A DNA stretch of 64,000 nucleotides from Macrostomum hystrix (GCA_950097015.1 CATNEN010000034.1:1768501-1832500), one strand, 5' to 3'. Positions 1 through 11,500 are shown, counted from the first letter of the stretch. Numbers and translations: made by a program. The notes: generated by a model not told the origin, from the sequence alone.

Positions 1-397
1 GGCAGTGGGTCTCACCAGTGGGACTTTCATCGGCCACAATGAAGGTAGGCGGCCGAATTCTAGGATAGGAGAATCTCAGATGCTCGTGCAGGTTGTCAAT
101 GCCGTGACAGAAGTCACGCAGGTGACGCCCCATGACCCGCAGAACCTTATCGTAGCCGTACTTGGCCAGGTAGCCGACAAAGAAGCAGCCATTCTCGAAT
201 GTCAGCTGATCAACGGACAGTCCGGTGAGGCTGGAAGCGGCCTGGAACAGCTGCATCAGCAGTTGCTCATTGTAGCTTCGTCTGGTCTCGAATGTCGGAT
301 GGCGGCACTCGGCCAATTCTCGAATTTTAGCCCACGCCTGAGCGCCGTAGGTGTGCTCAAGATAGTGCTGCACTCCTTCTAGTAGAATTCCGTACAT
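1..397 (-). CDS. Atypical soluble guanylate cyclase, beta-like, HNOB (H-NOX) domain, 5' part only
   Basis: Reading the minus strand from the ATG at 397-395 gives an open frame to the window edge, starting MYGILLEGVQHYLEHTYG. This matches the N-terminal heme-nitric-oxide/oxygen binding domain of soluble guanylate cyclases, and is closest in my memory to the atypical invertebrate Gyc88E/GCY-31 type. Family landmarks are visible: YGYDKVLRVMGRHLRDF, then GIDNLHEHLRFSYPRIR, where the His near residue 104 lines up with the proximal heme ligand (His105 in beta1). These proteins bind heme gas ligands and make cGMP in the cytosol. The later domains (HNOBA, coiled coil, catalytic) lie outside the window. 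A possible splice donor (GTGAGA on the minus strand, plus positions 15-10) would end exon 1 at 16; otherwise the exon runs off the edge. I am confident of the family and less so of the subtype. Confidence 0.85.
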   Translation of the reverse strand, partial: MYGILLEGVQHYLEHTYGAQAWAKIRELAECRHPTFETRRSYNEQLLMQLFQAASSLTGLSVDQLTFENGCFFVGYLAKYGYDKVLRVMGRHLRDFCHGIDNLHEHLRFSYPRIRPPTFIVADESPTGETHC

Positions 398-1029
398 TGC
401 TGGCCGGTTGACTTTACTTCGGAAACACTCAGCAATCTGTTCTCACGACTGGCTAATCCATTTTGCTTTTTATCCTCATTTCGATTCGACAGTTGAGATG
501 TGGCAACTCAGATTCGTTGCTATTGGCCCATGGCTTCGGAACCAATGAGGATATCACCTATTTTTATTGGTCATTCTATTGTATCAGCGGATTTAGTCAT
601 TTAAACTTATTCCTAATTACTCAAAAATTTCTGGCAACAATTATTTAACAGTTAATTTTAGCCGTCCGACGTCAGCATCGTTGAGATCAGGGATCGTCGA
701 AGACCCAAGTGACAATGGCAACTAACAATTCTCTGTCTATGGCGAATCCATATTGGTTCAATGATAAAAAATTAACAATATAATCAGCACAATCAATACA
801 AAATACAGACAGAAAATTATGCCAATATTTTTTTCCACCAGACACATCGACGAGAATCGGTAAATATATCGAAGATGTTTTTATCCTGGAAGTGTTTTCA
901 TCGGATGGAACGGAAAATTTTTGGCCGTGTTCTGGATTTTCCTGACGACTGCTTTGATATTTTAGGAGATACAGAAAAAATGAAAAATGTGGGCATTTTT
1001 CGTGGACTCATGGTCCTTCTCTTAAGCAA
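398..1029. other. Upstream region of the guanylate cyclase, AT-rich
   Basis: Holds the presumed 5' UTR and promoter of the minus-strand cyclase. I see no convincing coding region, TATA box or RNA gene. The short open frame at 463-648 has no recognisable content. Confidence 0.4.
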
Positions 1030-1039
1030 CTGACCTCAA

Positions 1040-2460
1040 TTATTCCTCTGGTCATTCTATTCAGTCATAACCCTCATCCAATCTTCCGGTCATTCTATTC
1101 AGTCATAGCCCTCATCCAATCTTCCGGTCATTCGATTCCGTCATGATATTCATCCAGTATTCTGGTCATTCTATTCAGTCATAACCCTGATCCATTCTTC
1201 TGGTAATTCTATTCCGTCATGATATCCATCCAATCTTCTGGTAATTCTATTCCGTCATGATATCCATCCATTCTTCTGGTAATTCTATTCCGTCATGATA
1301 TCCATCCAATCATCTGGTCATTCTATTCAGTCATAACCCTTATCCAATCTTCTGGTCATTCTATTCCGTCATGATATCCATCCAATCTTCTGGTAATTCT
1401 ATTCCGTCATGATATCCATCCAATTTTCTGGTCATTCGATTCCGTCATGATATCCATCCATTCTTCTGGTAATTCTATTCCGTCATGATATCCATCCATT
1501 CTTCTGGTAATTCTATTCCGTCATGATATCCATCCAAACTTCTGGTTATTCTATTCCGTCATGATATCCATCCAATCTTCTGGTCATTTTATTCCGTCAT
1601 AATATCCATCCAATCTTCTGGTCATTCTATTCCGTCATGATATCCATCCAATTTTCTGGTCATTATATTCCGTCATGATATCCATCCAATCTTCTGGTCA
1701 TTCTATTCCGTCATGATATCCATCCAATCTTCTGGTCATTCTATTCCGTCATGATATCCATCCAATCATCTGGTCATTCTATTCAGTCATAACCCTTATC
1801 CAATCTTCTGGTAATTCTATTCCGTCATGATATCCATCCAATCTTCTGGTCATTCTATTCCGTCATGATATCCATCCAATCTTCTGGTCATTCTATTCCG
1901 TCATGATATCCATCCAATCTTCTGGTAATTCTATTCCGTCATGATATCCATCCAATCTTCTGGTAATTCTATTCCGTCATGATATCCATCCAATCTTCTG
2001 GTAATTCTATTCCGTCATGATATCCATCCAATCTTCTGGTCATTCGATTCCGTCATGATATCCATCCAATCTTCTGGTTATTCCATTCCGTCATGATATC
2101 CATCCAATTTTCTGGTTATTCCATTCCGTCATGATATCCATCCAATTTTCTGGTTATTCTATTCCGTCATGATATCCATCCAATCATCTGGTCATTCTAT
2201 TCAGTCATAACCCTTATCCAATCTTCTGGTCATTCTATTCCGTCATGATATCCATCCAATCTTCTGGTTATTCCATTCCGTCATGATATCCATCCAATCT
2301 TCTGGTCATTCTATTCCGTCATAACCCTTATCCAATCTTCTGGTCATTCTATTCCGTCATAACCCTTATCCAATCTTCTGGTCATTCTATTCAGTCATAA
2401 CCCTTATCCAATCTTCTAGTCATTCTATTCAGTCATAACCCTTATCTAATCTTCTGTTTA
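1040..2460. repeat. Minisatellite, 38-bp unit, about 37 copies
   Basis: Units run from one TGGTMATTCTATTC to the next, 38 bp apart (for example 1201 to 1239). Two variants are interspersed: a common one containing CCGTCATGATATCCATCC and a minor one containing CAGTCATAACCCTTATCC. The minor type dominates at both ends (1060-1200 and 2300-2450), so the common type appears to have expanded inside an older array. Confidence 0.95.
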
Positions 2461-3367
2461 TTCTACGCAGTCAGTCATTCTAATCAATGACTGAGTAGAA
2501 CTCAGCCATTTATTCATCCAGTTCCGTCATGATCGTGCTCTCGCGATATCCTCGTCATGCAGACGTGTCCTCGATAGCAACTGATTTAGGAGCTCGCTAG
2601 AACACTGGAAATTGGGGAAAAAAGCTGGCTAATCCCAAACCAATAGGATATTTGAACAACGCCCTGAGTGGATGAGAAACAGGAAAGCAGAAAGAAAAAC
2701 AAGTGCCAAGGTGATCAGGTCGGCCAATTTCTACTAAAGCATAGTTAACAGCGATGACAGCTTTAAGTCGTAATTCACTTCGCCTTCCGTTGCTCTTGTA
2801 AGAAAGGAAATTGTCTTCTCAAAAGAGTCACCAGCTGCTTTTAAAGTTGGTTTCAATTTCAGTTTTGCGTTATCATTTTCCGCTGTGCCAATGCATTTAC
2901 TTTCAGACAGACTCTATTTTGACTACTGTGAGTAGAAAGGCGAAAAGCAAGATTATTTTGTTTGTAAGTTTAGAAAGATAAAATTAATTTCTTATCCTTT
3001 TTATTTAGACTATCAGTGAGGTGGTCACTCGGGTAGAACTCTTTGAAACCAAGCCCAAAGAGAGTAATGAAATTGGAATTTTTTTAACCAAAATTCAGTA
3101 AGCCATTCGCTCAGTGAAGAGCTTAGGATTAGAAAACGACAATTAAAAAAATCGTCTAGCTATTTTAGAACTTTAAAAAAAAATTGCAACTAAAATAAAA
3201 TATGTAAAGCTGGGAGTGAAATGTCCTTGATAACCTCTAGAAATCATGGAAACAATAACAAATATAATAAATATTTTTGCAGGTCTATTAATAGCAATAT
3301 TTTCTAGCAAGACACTTCTTCAGTTCACTGAATTATCGATATGACATCGTAACAATAAACATTCCTG
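2461..3367. other. Intergenic, nothing recognised
   Basis: AT-rich sequence between two arrays. No gene, RNA or transposon signal was found on either strand. Confidence 0.4.
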
Positions 3368-3793
3368 TAGGGCAGGAAACACTCCTGTCTAACAGGAAAC
3401 ACTCCTGTCTAACAGGAAACACTCCTGTCTAACAGGAAACACTCCTGTCTAACAGGAAACACTCCTGTCTAACAGGAAACACTCCTGTCTAACAGGAAAC
3501 ACTCCTGTCTAACAGGAAACACTCCTGTCTAACAGGAAACACTCCTGTCTAACAGGAAACACTCCTATCTAACAGGAAGCACTCCTATCTAACAGGAAGC
3601 ACTCCTATCTAACAGGAAGCACTCCTATCTAACAGGAAGCACTCCTATCTAACAGGAAACACTCCTATCTAACAGGAAACACTCCTATCTAACAGGAAAC
3701 ACTCCTATCTAACAGGAAACACTCCTATCTAACAGGAAACACTCCTATCTAACAGGAAACACTCCTGTCTAACAGGAAACACTCCTGTCTAAA
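3368..3793. repeat. Minisatellite, 20-bp unit, about 21 copies
   Basis: Unit GAAACACTCCTGTCTAACAG in near-perfect register. A central block carries TATCT in place of TGTCT, and five of those units also carry GAAGC. It lies about 140 bp past the 3' end of the DHCR7-like gene. Confidence 0.97.
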
Positions 3794-3930
3794 GGGACAA
3801 ATCTCAGTGCAACAATAGTTTAAAATGATCTGACTGATGTTAACTAATTCTAAATGTTTTAAATTAGCAATGTTTAGCATAGCAGAAACAGATGCGATAC
3901 ACTGGGACATGGGATCATATCAGAGCGCCC

Positions 3931-5313
3931 TCAGAAGATCATCGGCACAACCTTGTAGGGCACCAGTTTGCAGTACTCAGTCCAGTACTTGCCATACTTC
4001 TCGCGGCACTTTTTATCGTCACGAAAGCTACGATGGAACAGCAGAATGGACAGGAAGATAAAGTACAGATAGGGGATCACGTGACAACCGGAGCCGCACA
4101 CCGCCGACCAGCACAGCGTCAGGCTGAGCTCCGGGATGTAATGGAAGTGACGCGACACGGCCCAGAAGCCGCTGGCCAGAAGCACCGACTCTCGCTCTTC
4201 GCCGCTGTCCAGCCGGTACTTGGCCCGGATCACCCGCGCCTGCCGGCCCCAGATGGTCAGCAGGCCGTCAGCGGCTCTGGCGGCCTGCTTCTGCCAGTCG
4301 CTCCAGTAGTTCACAGCCAGGCTGGCCAGGCCCGCGATGAGCAGGGCGGCAGTCCAGGCCGGACCAATGGCCTGGCCCTGGCGCACCATGAACAGGCTCA
4401 CCAAAGTGTAGAAGCTGGGCACGAAGCACAGGCAGCCCCAGCAGATGTAGAATCCGGCCCTGTCCGTGATGATGTCGATTGTGCGATAATAGCCAGCCTC
4501 CCACCAGAAGAATTTGGTCAGGTAGAGCAGCTGCAGCACTGTCGTGACCGCCACGCCGTCAACCACTCTTCCGTGAAGCTCGTAGCTTTTCAGAGCGAAC
4601 AGAGCCACCGCCAGGGCCCAGACGGTCAGGCCGAAGCGACAATTCGTGAACACTTTCACATCGATGCCGAAAATCCTCGGATAGAGCTCCGTGCCCCAGT
4701 AATAGTCGAACAGAAAGTTGCCGCTGCGACCGTGGTCAGTGGAGGTCGGAGCTAAGATTCCTTTGACGCAGAGCAGCAGACAGAAGACTAGGCTAAGCAG
4801 GATCGTGGAGGCTAGGAAGTCTCCGTAGTGATCGTACACGACAGTCGGCGTCAGGCCTCGCTGTTTCAAATATACCGTGCCGGCTGCGAATGTTGCCATG
4901 GTGATGAGGTAGCAAGCGAAGCCGTTGTCGCGGTACTCTGGCACGTGACCAGTTGGCGTCTCGGTGCCGTAGCTGACAGGCCCGGGAACCAGCAGCATCA
5001 GGAGCACCTGGAAGGCGCAGAATGCCAGAATAGCCGCGTACACAGCCCAATTAGTGACGCTAATCGAGGCCCAGACAATGCCAGGACCGCCGTGATTGGC
5101 CAGCCTGCGTCCCAGTTCCACTAGGCTGCCTTCGCAGTGCACGGAGGCGTACCAAAGATACATCACCGACTGCGGCACTAGCAGGATCAGCAGCAGGGGC
5201 ACCATGGTGCGGTTGAACAGCTTCGACAGGGTACCCTCCAGCTGCTTCTTGGTCGGCGGACGCTGCAGGCCACCGCTGGCTGGCGGTCTGGGGCTTCGCC
5301 CTTTCGCTACCAT
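3931..5313 (-). CDS. DHCR7: 7-dehydrocholesterol reductase-like sterol reductase
   Basis: A single-exon frame of 460 aa, close to the usual family length of about 475. It is a polytopic ER membrane protein of the ERG4/ERG24 sterol reductase family, which reduces a sterol ring double bond with NADPH. Visible family regions are a first membrane segment near residue 37 (PLLLILLVPQSVMYLWY), TELYPRI near 215, the ELHG...LLYLTKFFWWE block, ADGLLTIWGR, LLASGFWAVSRHFHY, a long hydrophobic stretch, and the terminal KYGKYWTEYCKLVPYK...PMIF, which points to DHCR7 rather than TM7SF2/LBR. Several usually conserved positions differ: HFHYIPEL where HFNYxGDL is expected, and ITDRAGFY where HDxFGxY is expected. 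A splice-acceptor-like TTTCTTAG ends 9 nt before the ATG (exon start about 5322), consistent with trans-splicing. Whether it is a true 7-reductase is uncertain. Confidence 0.9.
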   Translation of the reverse strand: MVAKGRSPRPPASGGLQRPPTKKQLEGTLSKLFNRTMVPLLLILLVPQSVMYLWYASVHCEGSLVELGRRLANHGGPGIVWASISVTNWAVYAAILAFCAFQVLLMLLVPGPVSYGTETPTGHVPEYRDNGFACYLITMATFAAGTVYLKQRGLTPTVVYDHYGDFLASTILLSLVFCLLLCVKGILAPTSTDHGRSGNFLFDYYWGTELYPRIFGIDVKVFTNCRFGLTVWALAVALFALKSYELHGRVVDGVAVTTVLQLLYLTKFFWWEAGYYRTIDIITDRAGFYICWGCLCFVPSFYTLVSLFMVRQGQAIGPAWTAALLIAGLASLAVNYWSDWQKQAARAADGLLTIWGRQARVIRAKYRLDSGEERESVLLASGFWAVSRHFHYIPELSLTLCWSAVCGSGCHVIPYLYFIFLSILLFHRSFRDDKKCREKYGKYWTEYCKLVPYKVVPMIF

Positions 5314-5322
5314 TTCGGCTTT

Positions 5323-6277
5323 CTAAGAAATTGCAAGCTGAAGTGAGTTGGTCAATTGCGAAAAGCAGACTATTTCTTTTTAAGGTAACACTGCAGTTCC
5401 AAGGGTCGGTCAGTTTCTTCGCCCTATTATTAGCATTGCAGCTCTGATGTGTTAGCCAATCAACAAACAGCTGAGCAATCGAACCAACTGACCCGTGTCA
5501 AAGTACACAGAAAGCTGCGGGGTGGCTGTCTGGGTCCCCCCTGGCTCTCTCTCTCTCTCTTTCATGTGTCTCTTTCGCGTCCTATAGCTGTCTCTGCTAC
5601 CCCACCTCAGAGCCAGCCCCATTCTCAAGCGGGTTCTCGGTGGCGTGATTTTGTCAACCTTCTTGCCAATTTAGCTTTAGAATAGCTTTAGTATGCGAGT
5701 AGGTAGTATTCCTGCCAGCTAGTGTTGTGCCATTGCGTTCGCAGGTTGAATGCCGTAGCTGAGAATAAAAATAGAACACGATGAGGATTGAAGGCAATTG
5801 TCTGCATCGAGCTTTCGACTATTGAGCGAGTGAAAAGCCTCAAAGAAGGAAGGGTTCAGGAGGACATTGGGGAGAGGGGCGGCTCGAAGACTGTGTGATT
5901 ATCGATTTTTATTCCGCATCTAGCAGTCCAATAGAGACGGTTCGCGTCTCGTCCCCTCGGGGTTGGGGGTGGGGCAACACGCCCTCCAACACGCAGCAAC
6001 TCTTCCTCAGTTACAATTCTTTTCTCGTTAGCCTTCGGGTTTAACTAAGGGCGATCCCCACCTCCCTCCACTCTAACACTCGCTCAGTCTTCCTCTAACT
6101 GTCCCTGTCCCAACCTCAACTCCTGCAACGACTTAAGCTCACCAAACTTTGCGGTTGAGCAAGCACTCACACTCACAGAACTGCTCAACAATGTCCTCTG
6201 TTACTCGGCTCCTCTTTTAAGTACACTTTGCTTCTGTATGATTCAAAATTAAAGAATTGGAAAGTTTTGGGACAGTC
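5323..6277. other. Upstream region of the DHCR7-like gene, nothing else recognised
   Basis: Mixed-composition sequence with short CT-rich tracts (5535-5575). No second gene is visible on either strand. Confidence 0.4.
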
Positions 6278-7065
6278 TGTTCTGTAACAGGCTGTTCTGT
6301 GACTATATGTTCTGTAACAGGCTGTTCTGTGACTATATGTTCTGTAACAGGCTGTTCTGTGACTATATGTTCTGTAACAGGCTGTTCTGTGACTATATGT
6401 TCTGTAACAGGCTGTTCTGTGACTATATGTTCTGTAACAGGCTGTTCTGTGACTATATGTTCTGTAACAGGCTGTTCTGTGACTATATGTTCTGTAACAG
6501 GCTGTTCTGTGACTATATGTTCTGTAACAGGCTGTTCTGTGACTATATGTTCTGTAACAGGCTGTTCTGTGACTATATGTTCTGTAACAGGCTGTTCTGT
6601 GACTATATGTTCTGTAACAGGCTGTTCTGTGACTATATGTTCTGTAACAGGCTGTTCTGTGACTATATGTTCTGTAACAGGCTGTTCTGTGACTATATGT
6701 TCTGTAACAGGCTGTTCTGTGACTATATGTTCTGTAACAGGCTGTTCTGTGACTATATGTTCTGTAACAGGCTGTTCTGTGACTATATGTTCTGTAACAG
6801 GCTGTTCTGTGACTATATGTTCTGTAACAGGCTGTTCTGTGACTATATGTTCTGTAACAGGCTGTTCTGTGACTATATGTTCTGTAACAGGCTGTTCTGT
6901 GACTATATGTTCTGTAACAGGCTGTTCTGTGACTATATGTTCTGTAACAGGCTGTTCTGTGACTATATGTTCTGTAACAGGCTGTTCTGTGACTATATGT
7001 TCTGTAACAGGCTGTTCTGTGACTATATGTTCTGTAACAGGCTGTTCTGTGACTATATGTTCTGT
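6278..7065. repeat. Highly homogeneous minisatellite, 30-bp unit, 26 copies
   Basis: The 30-bp unit is a dimer of two related 15-mers, TGTTCTGTAACAGGC and TGTTCTGTGACTATA. Copies are essentially identical, with changes only in the last unit. Because 30 is a multiple of three and the unit lacks stops in several frames, it creates 264-292 codon open frames on both strands. I do not regard these as genes. Confidence 0.97.
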
Positions 7066-7608
7066 AACGGACTGTTCTATGATAGACAAGCTGTTCTTTA
7101 AGCGACAGTTTCTGATATTTTCACATACATTTTGACAAATACGAGTAAAACCCTGAAGTTACACTAAAAAGTTAAATTTGTCGCTTCCTCAGCCAGGGGG
7201 TATTATTAGCTGGCTAGACTAGCGCAGGAAGTCCTCATTGAACTGTTTACTCATTCAAATTTTACAGGTGCGCTGAAGATTCAGAAAATAAGTGCACAAT
7301 TGTACTTTTAGCTTGATACCACCACACCAGCTAGTGTGAGGTCAAACACAGCCAGAGCTATACGATAAAGGCTTTGCGTGCAGATAAATATTATCAGCAG
7401 AACTTCAGGCTCTGACGTGTTAACTCAGTGCAAATATATATTGCTTGAAGAAGCCTATATTGCGACTGCTTTTCGATAAGGAAATGAAAATTCGGCTGTG
7501 GGCTGCGGCAGGTTGGGTGTCTGACGTGACTCAGTTAAGAGGGTGCAGAACCCGAGCGCCTTTGCCACTATGACTGTGTCATTGTGTCTCGGAATGAGCC
7601 TTTTAGTC
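7066..7608. other. Intergenic, nothing recognised
   Basis: AT-rich sequence between the 30-bp array and the MITE-like end at 7609. No supported gene. Confidence 0.35.
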
Positions 7609-7640
7609 CAGGGGTCGGCAAACTTCAGTTCTTGACCCCT
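7609..7640 (+). mobile_element. Left end of a hAT-like MITE
   Basis: CAGGGGTCGGCAAACTT matches the left terminus of the complete element at 10728-10935. Similarity fades quickly and runs into the 16-bp minisatellite. No right terminus was found beyond the array. Confidence 0.65.
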
Positions 7641-8105
7641 TTCACCTTTCACGTGTCTCATTTCCCCCGTGTCTCATCTCTCCCGTGTCTCATCTCTCCT
7701 GTGTCTCATCTCTCCCGTGTCTCATCTCTCCCGTGTCTCATCTCTCCTGTGTCTCATCTCTCCCGTGTCTCATCTCTCCCGTGTCTCATCTTTCACGTGT
7801 CTCATCTCTCCCGTGTCTCAGCTCTCCCGTGTCTCATCTCTCCCGTGTCTCATCTCCCCCGTGTCTCATCTCTCCCGTGTCTCATCTCTCCCGTGTCTCA
7901 GCTCTCCCGTGTCTCATCTCTCCCGTGTCTCATCTCTCCCGTGTCTCATCTCTCCCGTGTCTCAGCTCTCCCGTGTCTCATCTCTCCCGTGTCTCATCTC
8001 CCCCGTGTCTCATCTCTCCCGTGTCTCATCTCCCCCGTGTCTCATCTCTCCCGTGTCTCATCTCTCTTCTGTCTCATCTCCCCCGTGTCTCATCTCTCCC
8101 ATTGC
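7641..8105. repeat. Minisatellite, 16-bp unit, about 29 copies
   Basis: Unit TCTCCCGTGTCTCATC, with variants TCTCCTGTG, TCCCCCGTG and GTCTCAGC. It is the same family as the array at 39426-40575 and starts just inside a MITE left end, as that one does. Confidence 0.96.
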
Positions 8106-8509
8106 AACTAGTCGCAACTAAATCACGTTAAAAAATTCACGTTCTAGCTACTGAATTCAGTAGTTACGGTCTTAAATTATTTGCAATAAAATATGAGCCA
8201 ACTACCTTTTTGCTTAATGTGTGTTTCAAGTAATAAAATATATATATTTGTGTCCAAAAATCTAGACAAGCAGTATCAAATATCGAATGAGAGAAGATTA
8301 TGAAAGTTTAGAAAAAACGAATATTATTACTTCAGGTAAAACATTATTTAATTGGTGCTTAAAACTGTGGAAAATTGTCGAGTACTAATCATTTAATATT
8401 TATTGAATAGCAAGATAAACTGCTCAGTTATTTTCTTATTCGCAAATTTTATTGCTTTTCTTAGATTTCTCAGAAAGCACACGCGTCAACGCATCAAATC
8501 GCAGCCTTC
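8106..8509. other. 3' flank of the polycystin-like gene
   Basis: AT-rich. It contains two minus-strand AATAAA motifs listed separately; I see nothing else. Confidence 0.4.
8399..8453 (-). promoter_or_regulatory. Candidate polyadenylation signals for the polycystin-like gene
   Basis: AATAAA on the minus strand at 8453-8448 and again at 8404-8399, about 57 and 106 nt after the stop codon at 8510. Position and strand fit the gene model. Confidence 0.55.
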
Positions 8510-11500
8510 TCATTCTCTGATGGATTCGCCGAATTCGAACTCTCGACCACTAACAGCTGACAGGCTGGTCCGCCTGGACACCCGACTCGAACCTTTGCAG
8601 CTGCTGCTGGTCTCAGCCGACCACTCGTTCGGGTGCTCAGACTGGTACACCCACCTCACCTGTCTATAGTACTGCTCATTCACTGCCAGTAGGTCAGCGG
8701 CCAGCTCCTGGTCTGTGGCGTGCTCGCTGAACAAGCAGATGACGCTGATGTGCAACTGGTGCAGCCGCATCGATATTTGCTTCATATTGTTTGCGATGCG
8801 CCCTGAGCAGTGAATGCCAGTGTTTCATAATGAGCTTTATTAGAATTCTGGTTCTAGCTCTGCTGCCCATAACTGGTATGTGTCATTTCGATGCTTATCA
8901 ATCAAAACTTCCCGATTCCTGACCTTTCCAATCCCTAAACTTCCCAATCCCTAAACTTCCCAAGAAAGTGAGTCATCTTTTCCGTGACGTCTCTCCTGTC
9001 GTGCTATCCAATGAAACCCAGTTTTTCAGGAAGGGCGTCCCTTAATCTTCACTCACTCTCATCGCTGGGCAAGTAATCCTCGAAGATATTGAGCCTGGGA
9101 TCCGGCACCAGGCGGTGCAGGAAACGACGCAGCCAGCTGCATAGGAGGGCCAGCAGCGTGTTCGCCAGCACCTCGCTGTCCTCAACAACGTCCTTCGGCC
9201 GATGAGATGCTTCTCGAGCCGCACGACGCTCTCGAAGCAGCACGGCTAAAAATAGGCAGGCCAGCAGGATGGCAGTGACTAGTGTTGCGGACACAATCAG
9301 GCAGGCGGCCAGCGATGGGGGACTGCCGATAGACCACTGAGCCGATCTGGCGTTCTCTGTCAGGTCGAGGGCAAAATTCGCTTTGATTGGGCATCTCGAA
9401 GCCCACCTCACACCCAGCCATTCCTTATCCTCCCAACACCCACCTCACACCCAGCCATTCCTTACCCCACCAACACCCACCTCACACCCAGCCATTCCTT
9501 ATCCTCCCAACACCCACCTCACACCCAGCCATTCTTAACCATCCCAACACCCACCTCACACCCAGCCATTCCTTATCCCCCCAAAACAACCTCACACGAG
9601 ACACTCCTTACCCTAGCAAAACCGACCTCACACTCAGCCATTCCTTTGAACTAGACTCTCAAAACTTACTCGTCACAGCGGCTAGAAGCGAAATCAATAG
9701 CGAGAAAAAGCCAGGCGCCGGCAGCGCGGATGCGGCAGGCGGCCTGGCAGCTCCCAGCACGTCAGCCAGTAGTGAAACTGTACCAGCAGAGCATAGCAAC
9801 AACATGGCAACCGCTAGGCACGTCAGACTAGCCGACGCTCGCTGCAGGGCTGTCCCAGACAGAGCCGATGGTTGTACAAACTGGACTAGACGAAGGCTGA
9901 ACAGAAATACAAGAACTGAGAGCAGATGGGTGAATGCCTGCCAAAACCGAGGGGGTTAAAGCGGAGTCCTTAGCATTTCCATTATTAAAAAAATGCTAAA
10001 TTCATCATTCAACAACCAACCTCGGCAGTTTCCACCGTTCTCAGCATTGTCGGAAAAGTATCGTCCAGATGGTACGCATCCGCAGCCGCTGGCGACGCCA
10101 GAAGGAGCCGCCTGGCTGCCTCGGTGTTGAAGGCGCACCGCATCGGCAATACCAGGAATGCGGCAGCTGCGGTGGCCAGCAGAATGCAGGCAGTCAGCGC
10201 CTGACAGAACCGGTTTAAACCGGTTTCTGACAGCAGGGCCCGGGCGAGCAGGAGGCTGGCGTGGACGCAGGCAGAGACAAGGCCGATCAGCTCGGCTGCC
10301 AAGGCCAGCGCGTCGCCAGCCGGCCATCTGGCGTAGTCTCGCACAGTTGCCACCCGGATGTAGAGTTCGGCGACTCCGGCGCCGACGGTGGGGAGCTCCA
10401 GCAGGGCCTGGCACACGGCCAATAGTCTATGGGCCGGCTGGTAGAGGAAGAACTCAACAGCTACGGCTCTGGTTTGCCTATCAAAGGCCCAACTGGAATT
10501 CGCTAGCTGGTTGATGGTTGCCATCGCAACGGTGATGTTTGCGTCCAGGTAGCGCGGTCGGCCTAGGCAGGGTCGGGCCGGGTATTGAAGGCCGGGTATT
10601 GAATAGCCGCAGCCAGCCTGCGCAAGGTGCGGTTGCTGATTAATGAGCCGGATGTATTTCTGCATCTTTGGATTTCAAGAAAACTTTTAGACTTCGGGAA
10701 TAATGGGATTTAGAGAATTATATAAACCAGGGGTTGGCAAACTCCGGCCCGCGGAACAGATGCGGCCCTCGAAGCTCCCAAATCCGGCCCGTTGCCCATC
10801 TAACACCTATAGTATCCTGTCTCATCTATTCTGTCTCATCTCTCCCCTTTCTCAAATTCCTACTGTCAGTCCGGCCCGCTGTCGTCTTTAAGATTCTCTC
10901 CGTGGCCCGCACGCTAATAAGTTTGCCAATCCCTGAAAAAATAATGTCTTTGTTATATTATATTATTTTATTTTAAAGGCCGTTTTTAATTGTCCTGTCA
11001 GAGAGTTGGGCGAAATTGAACGAATGAGATCACAACGTTATCCATGATTCGCCCACCGCCGCCACGCCGTCAGCAGCTTTCGTAGCTCCGGGATCCTCGT
11101 CGGAAAGTAGGCAATACCGACCGTTGGCGCCGATCAGCGCGGCCGGCATTGAAGCCGGGCATCGGACGGAGGCACCGCGCATTCGACGCAGCCTGGGCGG
11201 CGACGACTTCGGCCAAATTAGCGAGGCGTCGTGCGAGTAGACGAAATTGTTTGAGGACGAATTCCATTGGGCTGGGCGGAGGAGGCCGGCGCTGCCGTAC
11301 AGCCCGGGCAGCAGGGTGAGCCGGCACCACCGCCAGAAGGCGACAGCGTCGCGCACCGTAGTCAACGGCTGGGTGGCATTTCTAGGAATCCGACCGACTC
11401 CAAGGCCGCGCGGAGCATCGACTAGCAGACTGCGCAGATGCTGCCGTAGGCGCCAGTTCGCGCCGCCGTCGCCGCCGCCGCCGCCGCTGGCGGAGCCCGC

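Noticed and set aside
3368..3793. Possible CRISPR array (regular 20-bp spacing)
   Set aside because: There are no unique spacers; the whole sequence is tandem repeat in an animal genome.
3892..4755. Plus-strand 287-codon frame
   Set aside because: Shadow of the DHCR7-like gene on the opposite strand.
6217..7135. Overlapping long open frames on both strands
   Set aside because: The 30-bp period lacks stops in several frames. The peptides are pure 10-residue repeats with no start context or flanking exons.
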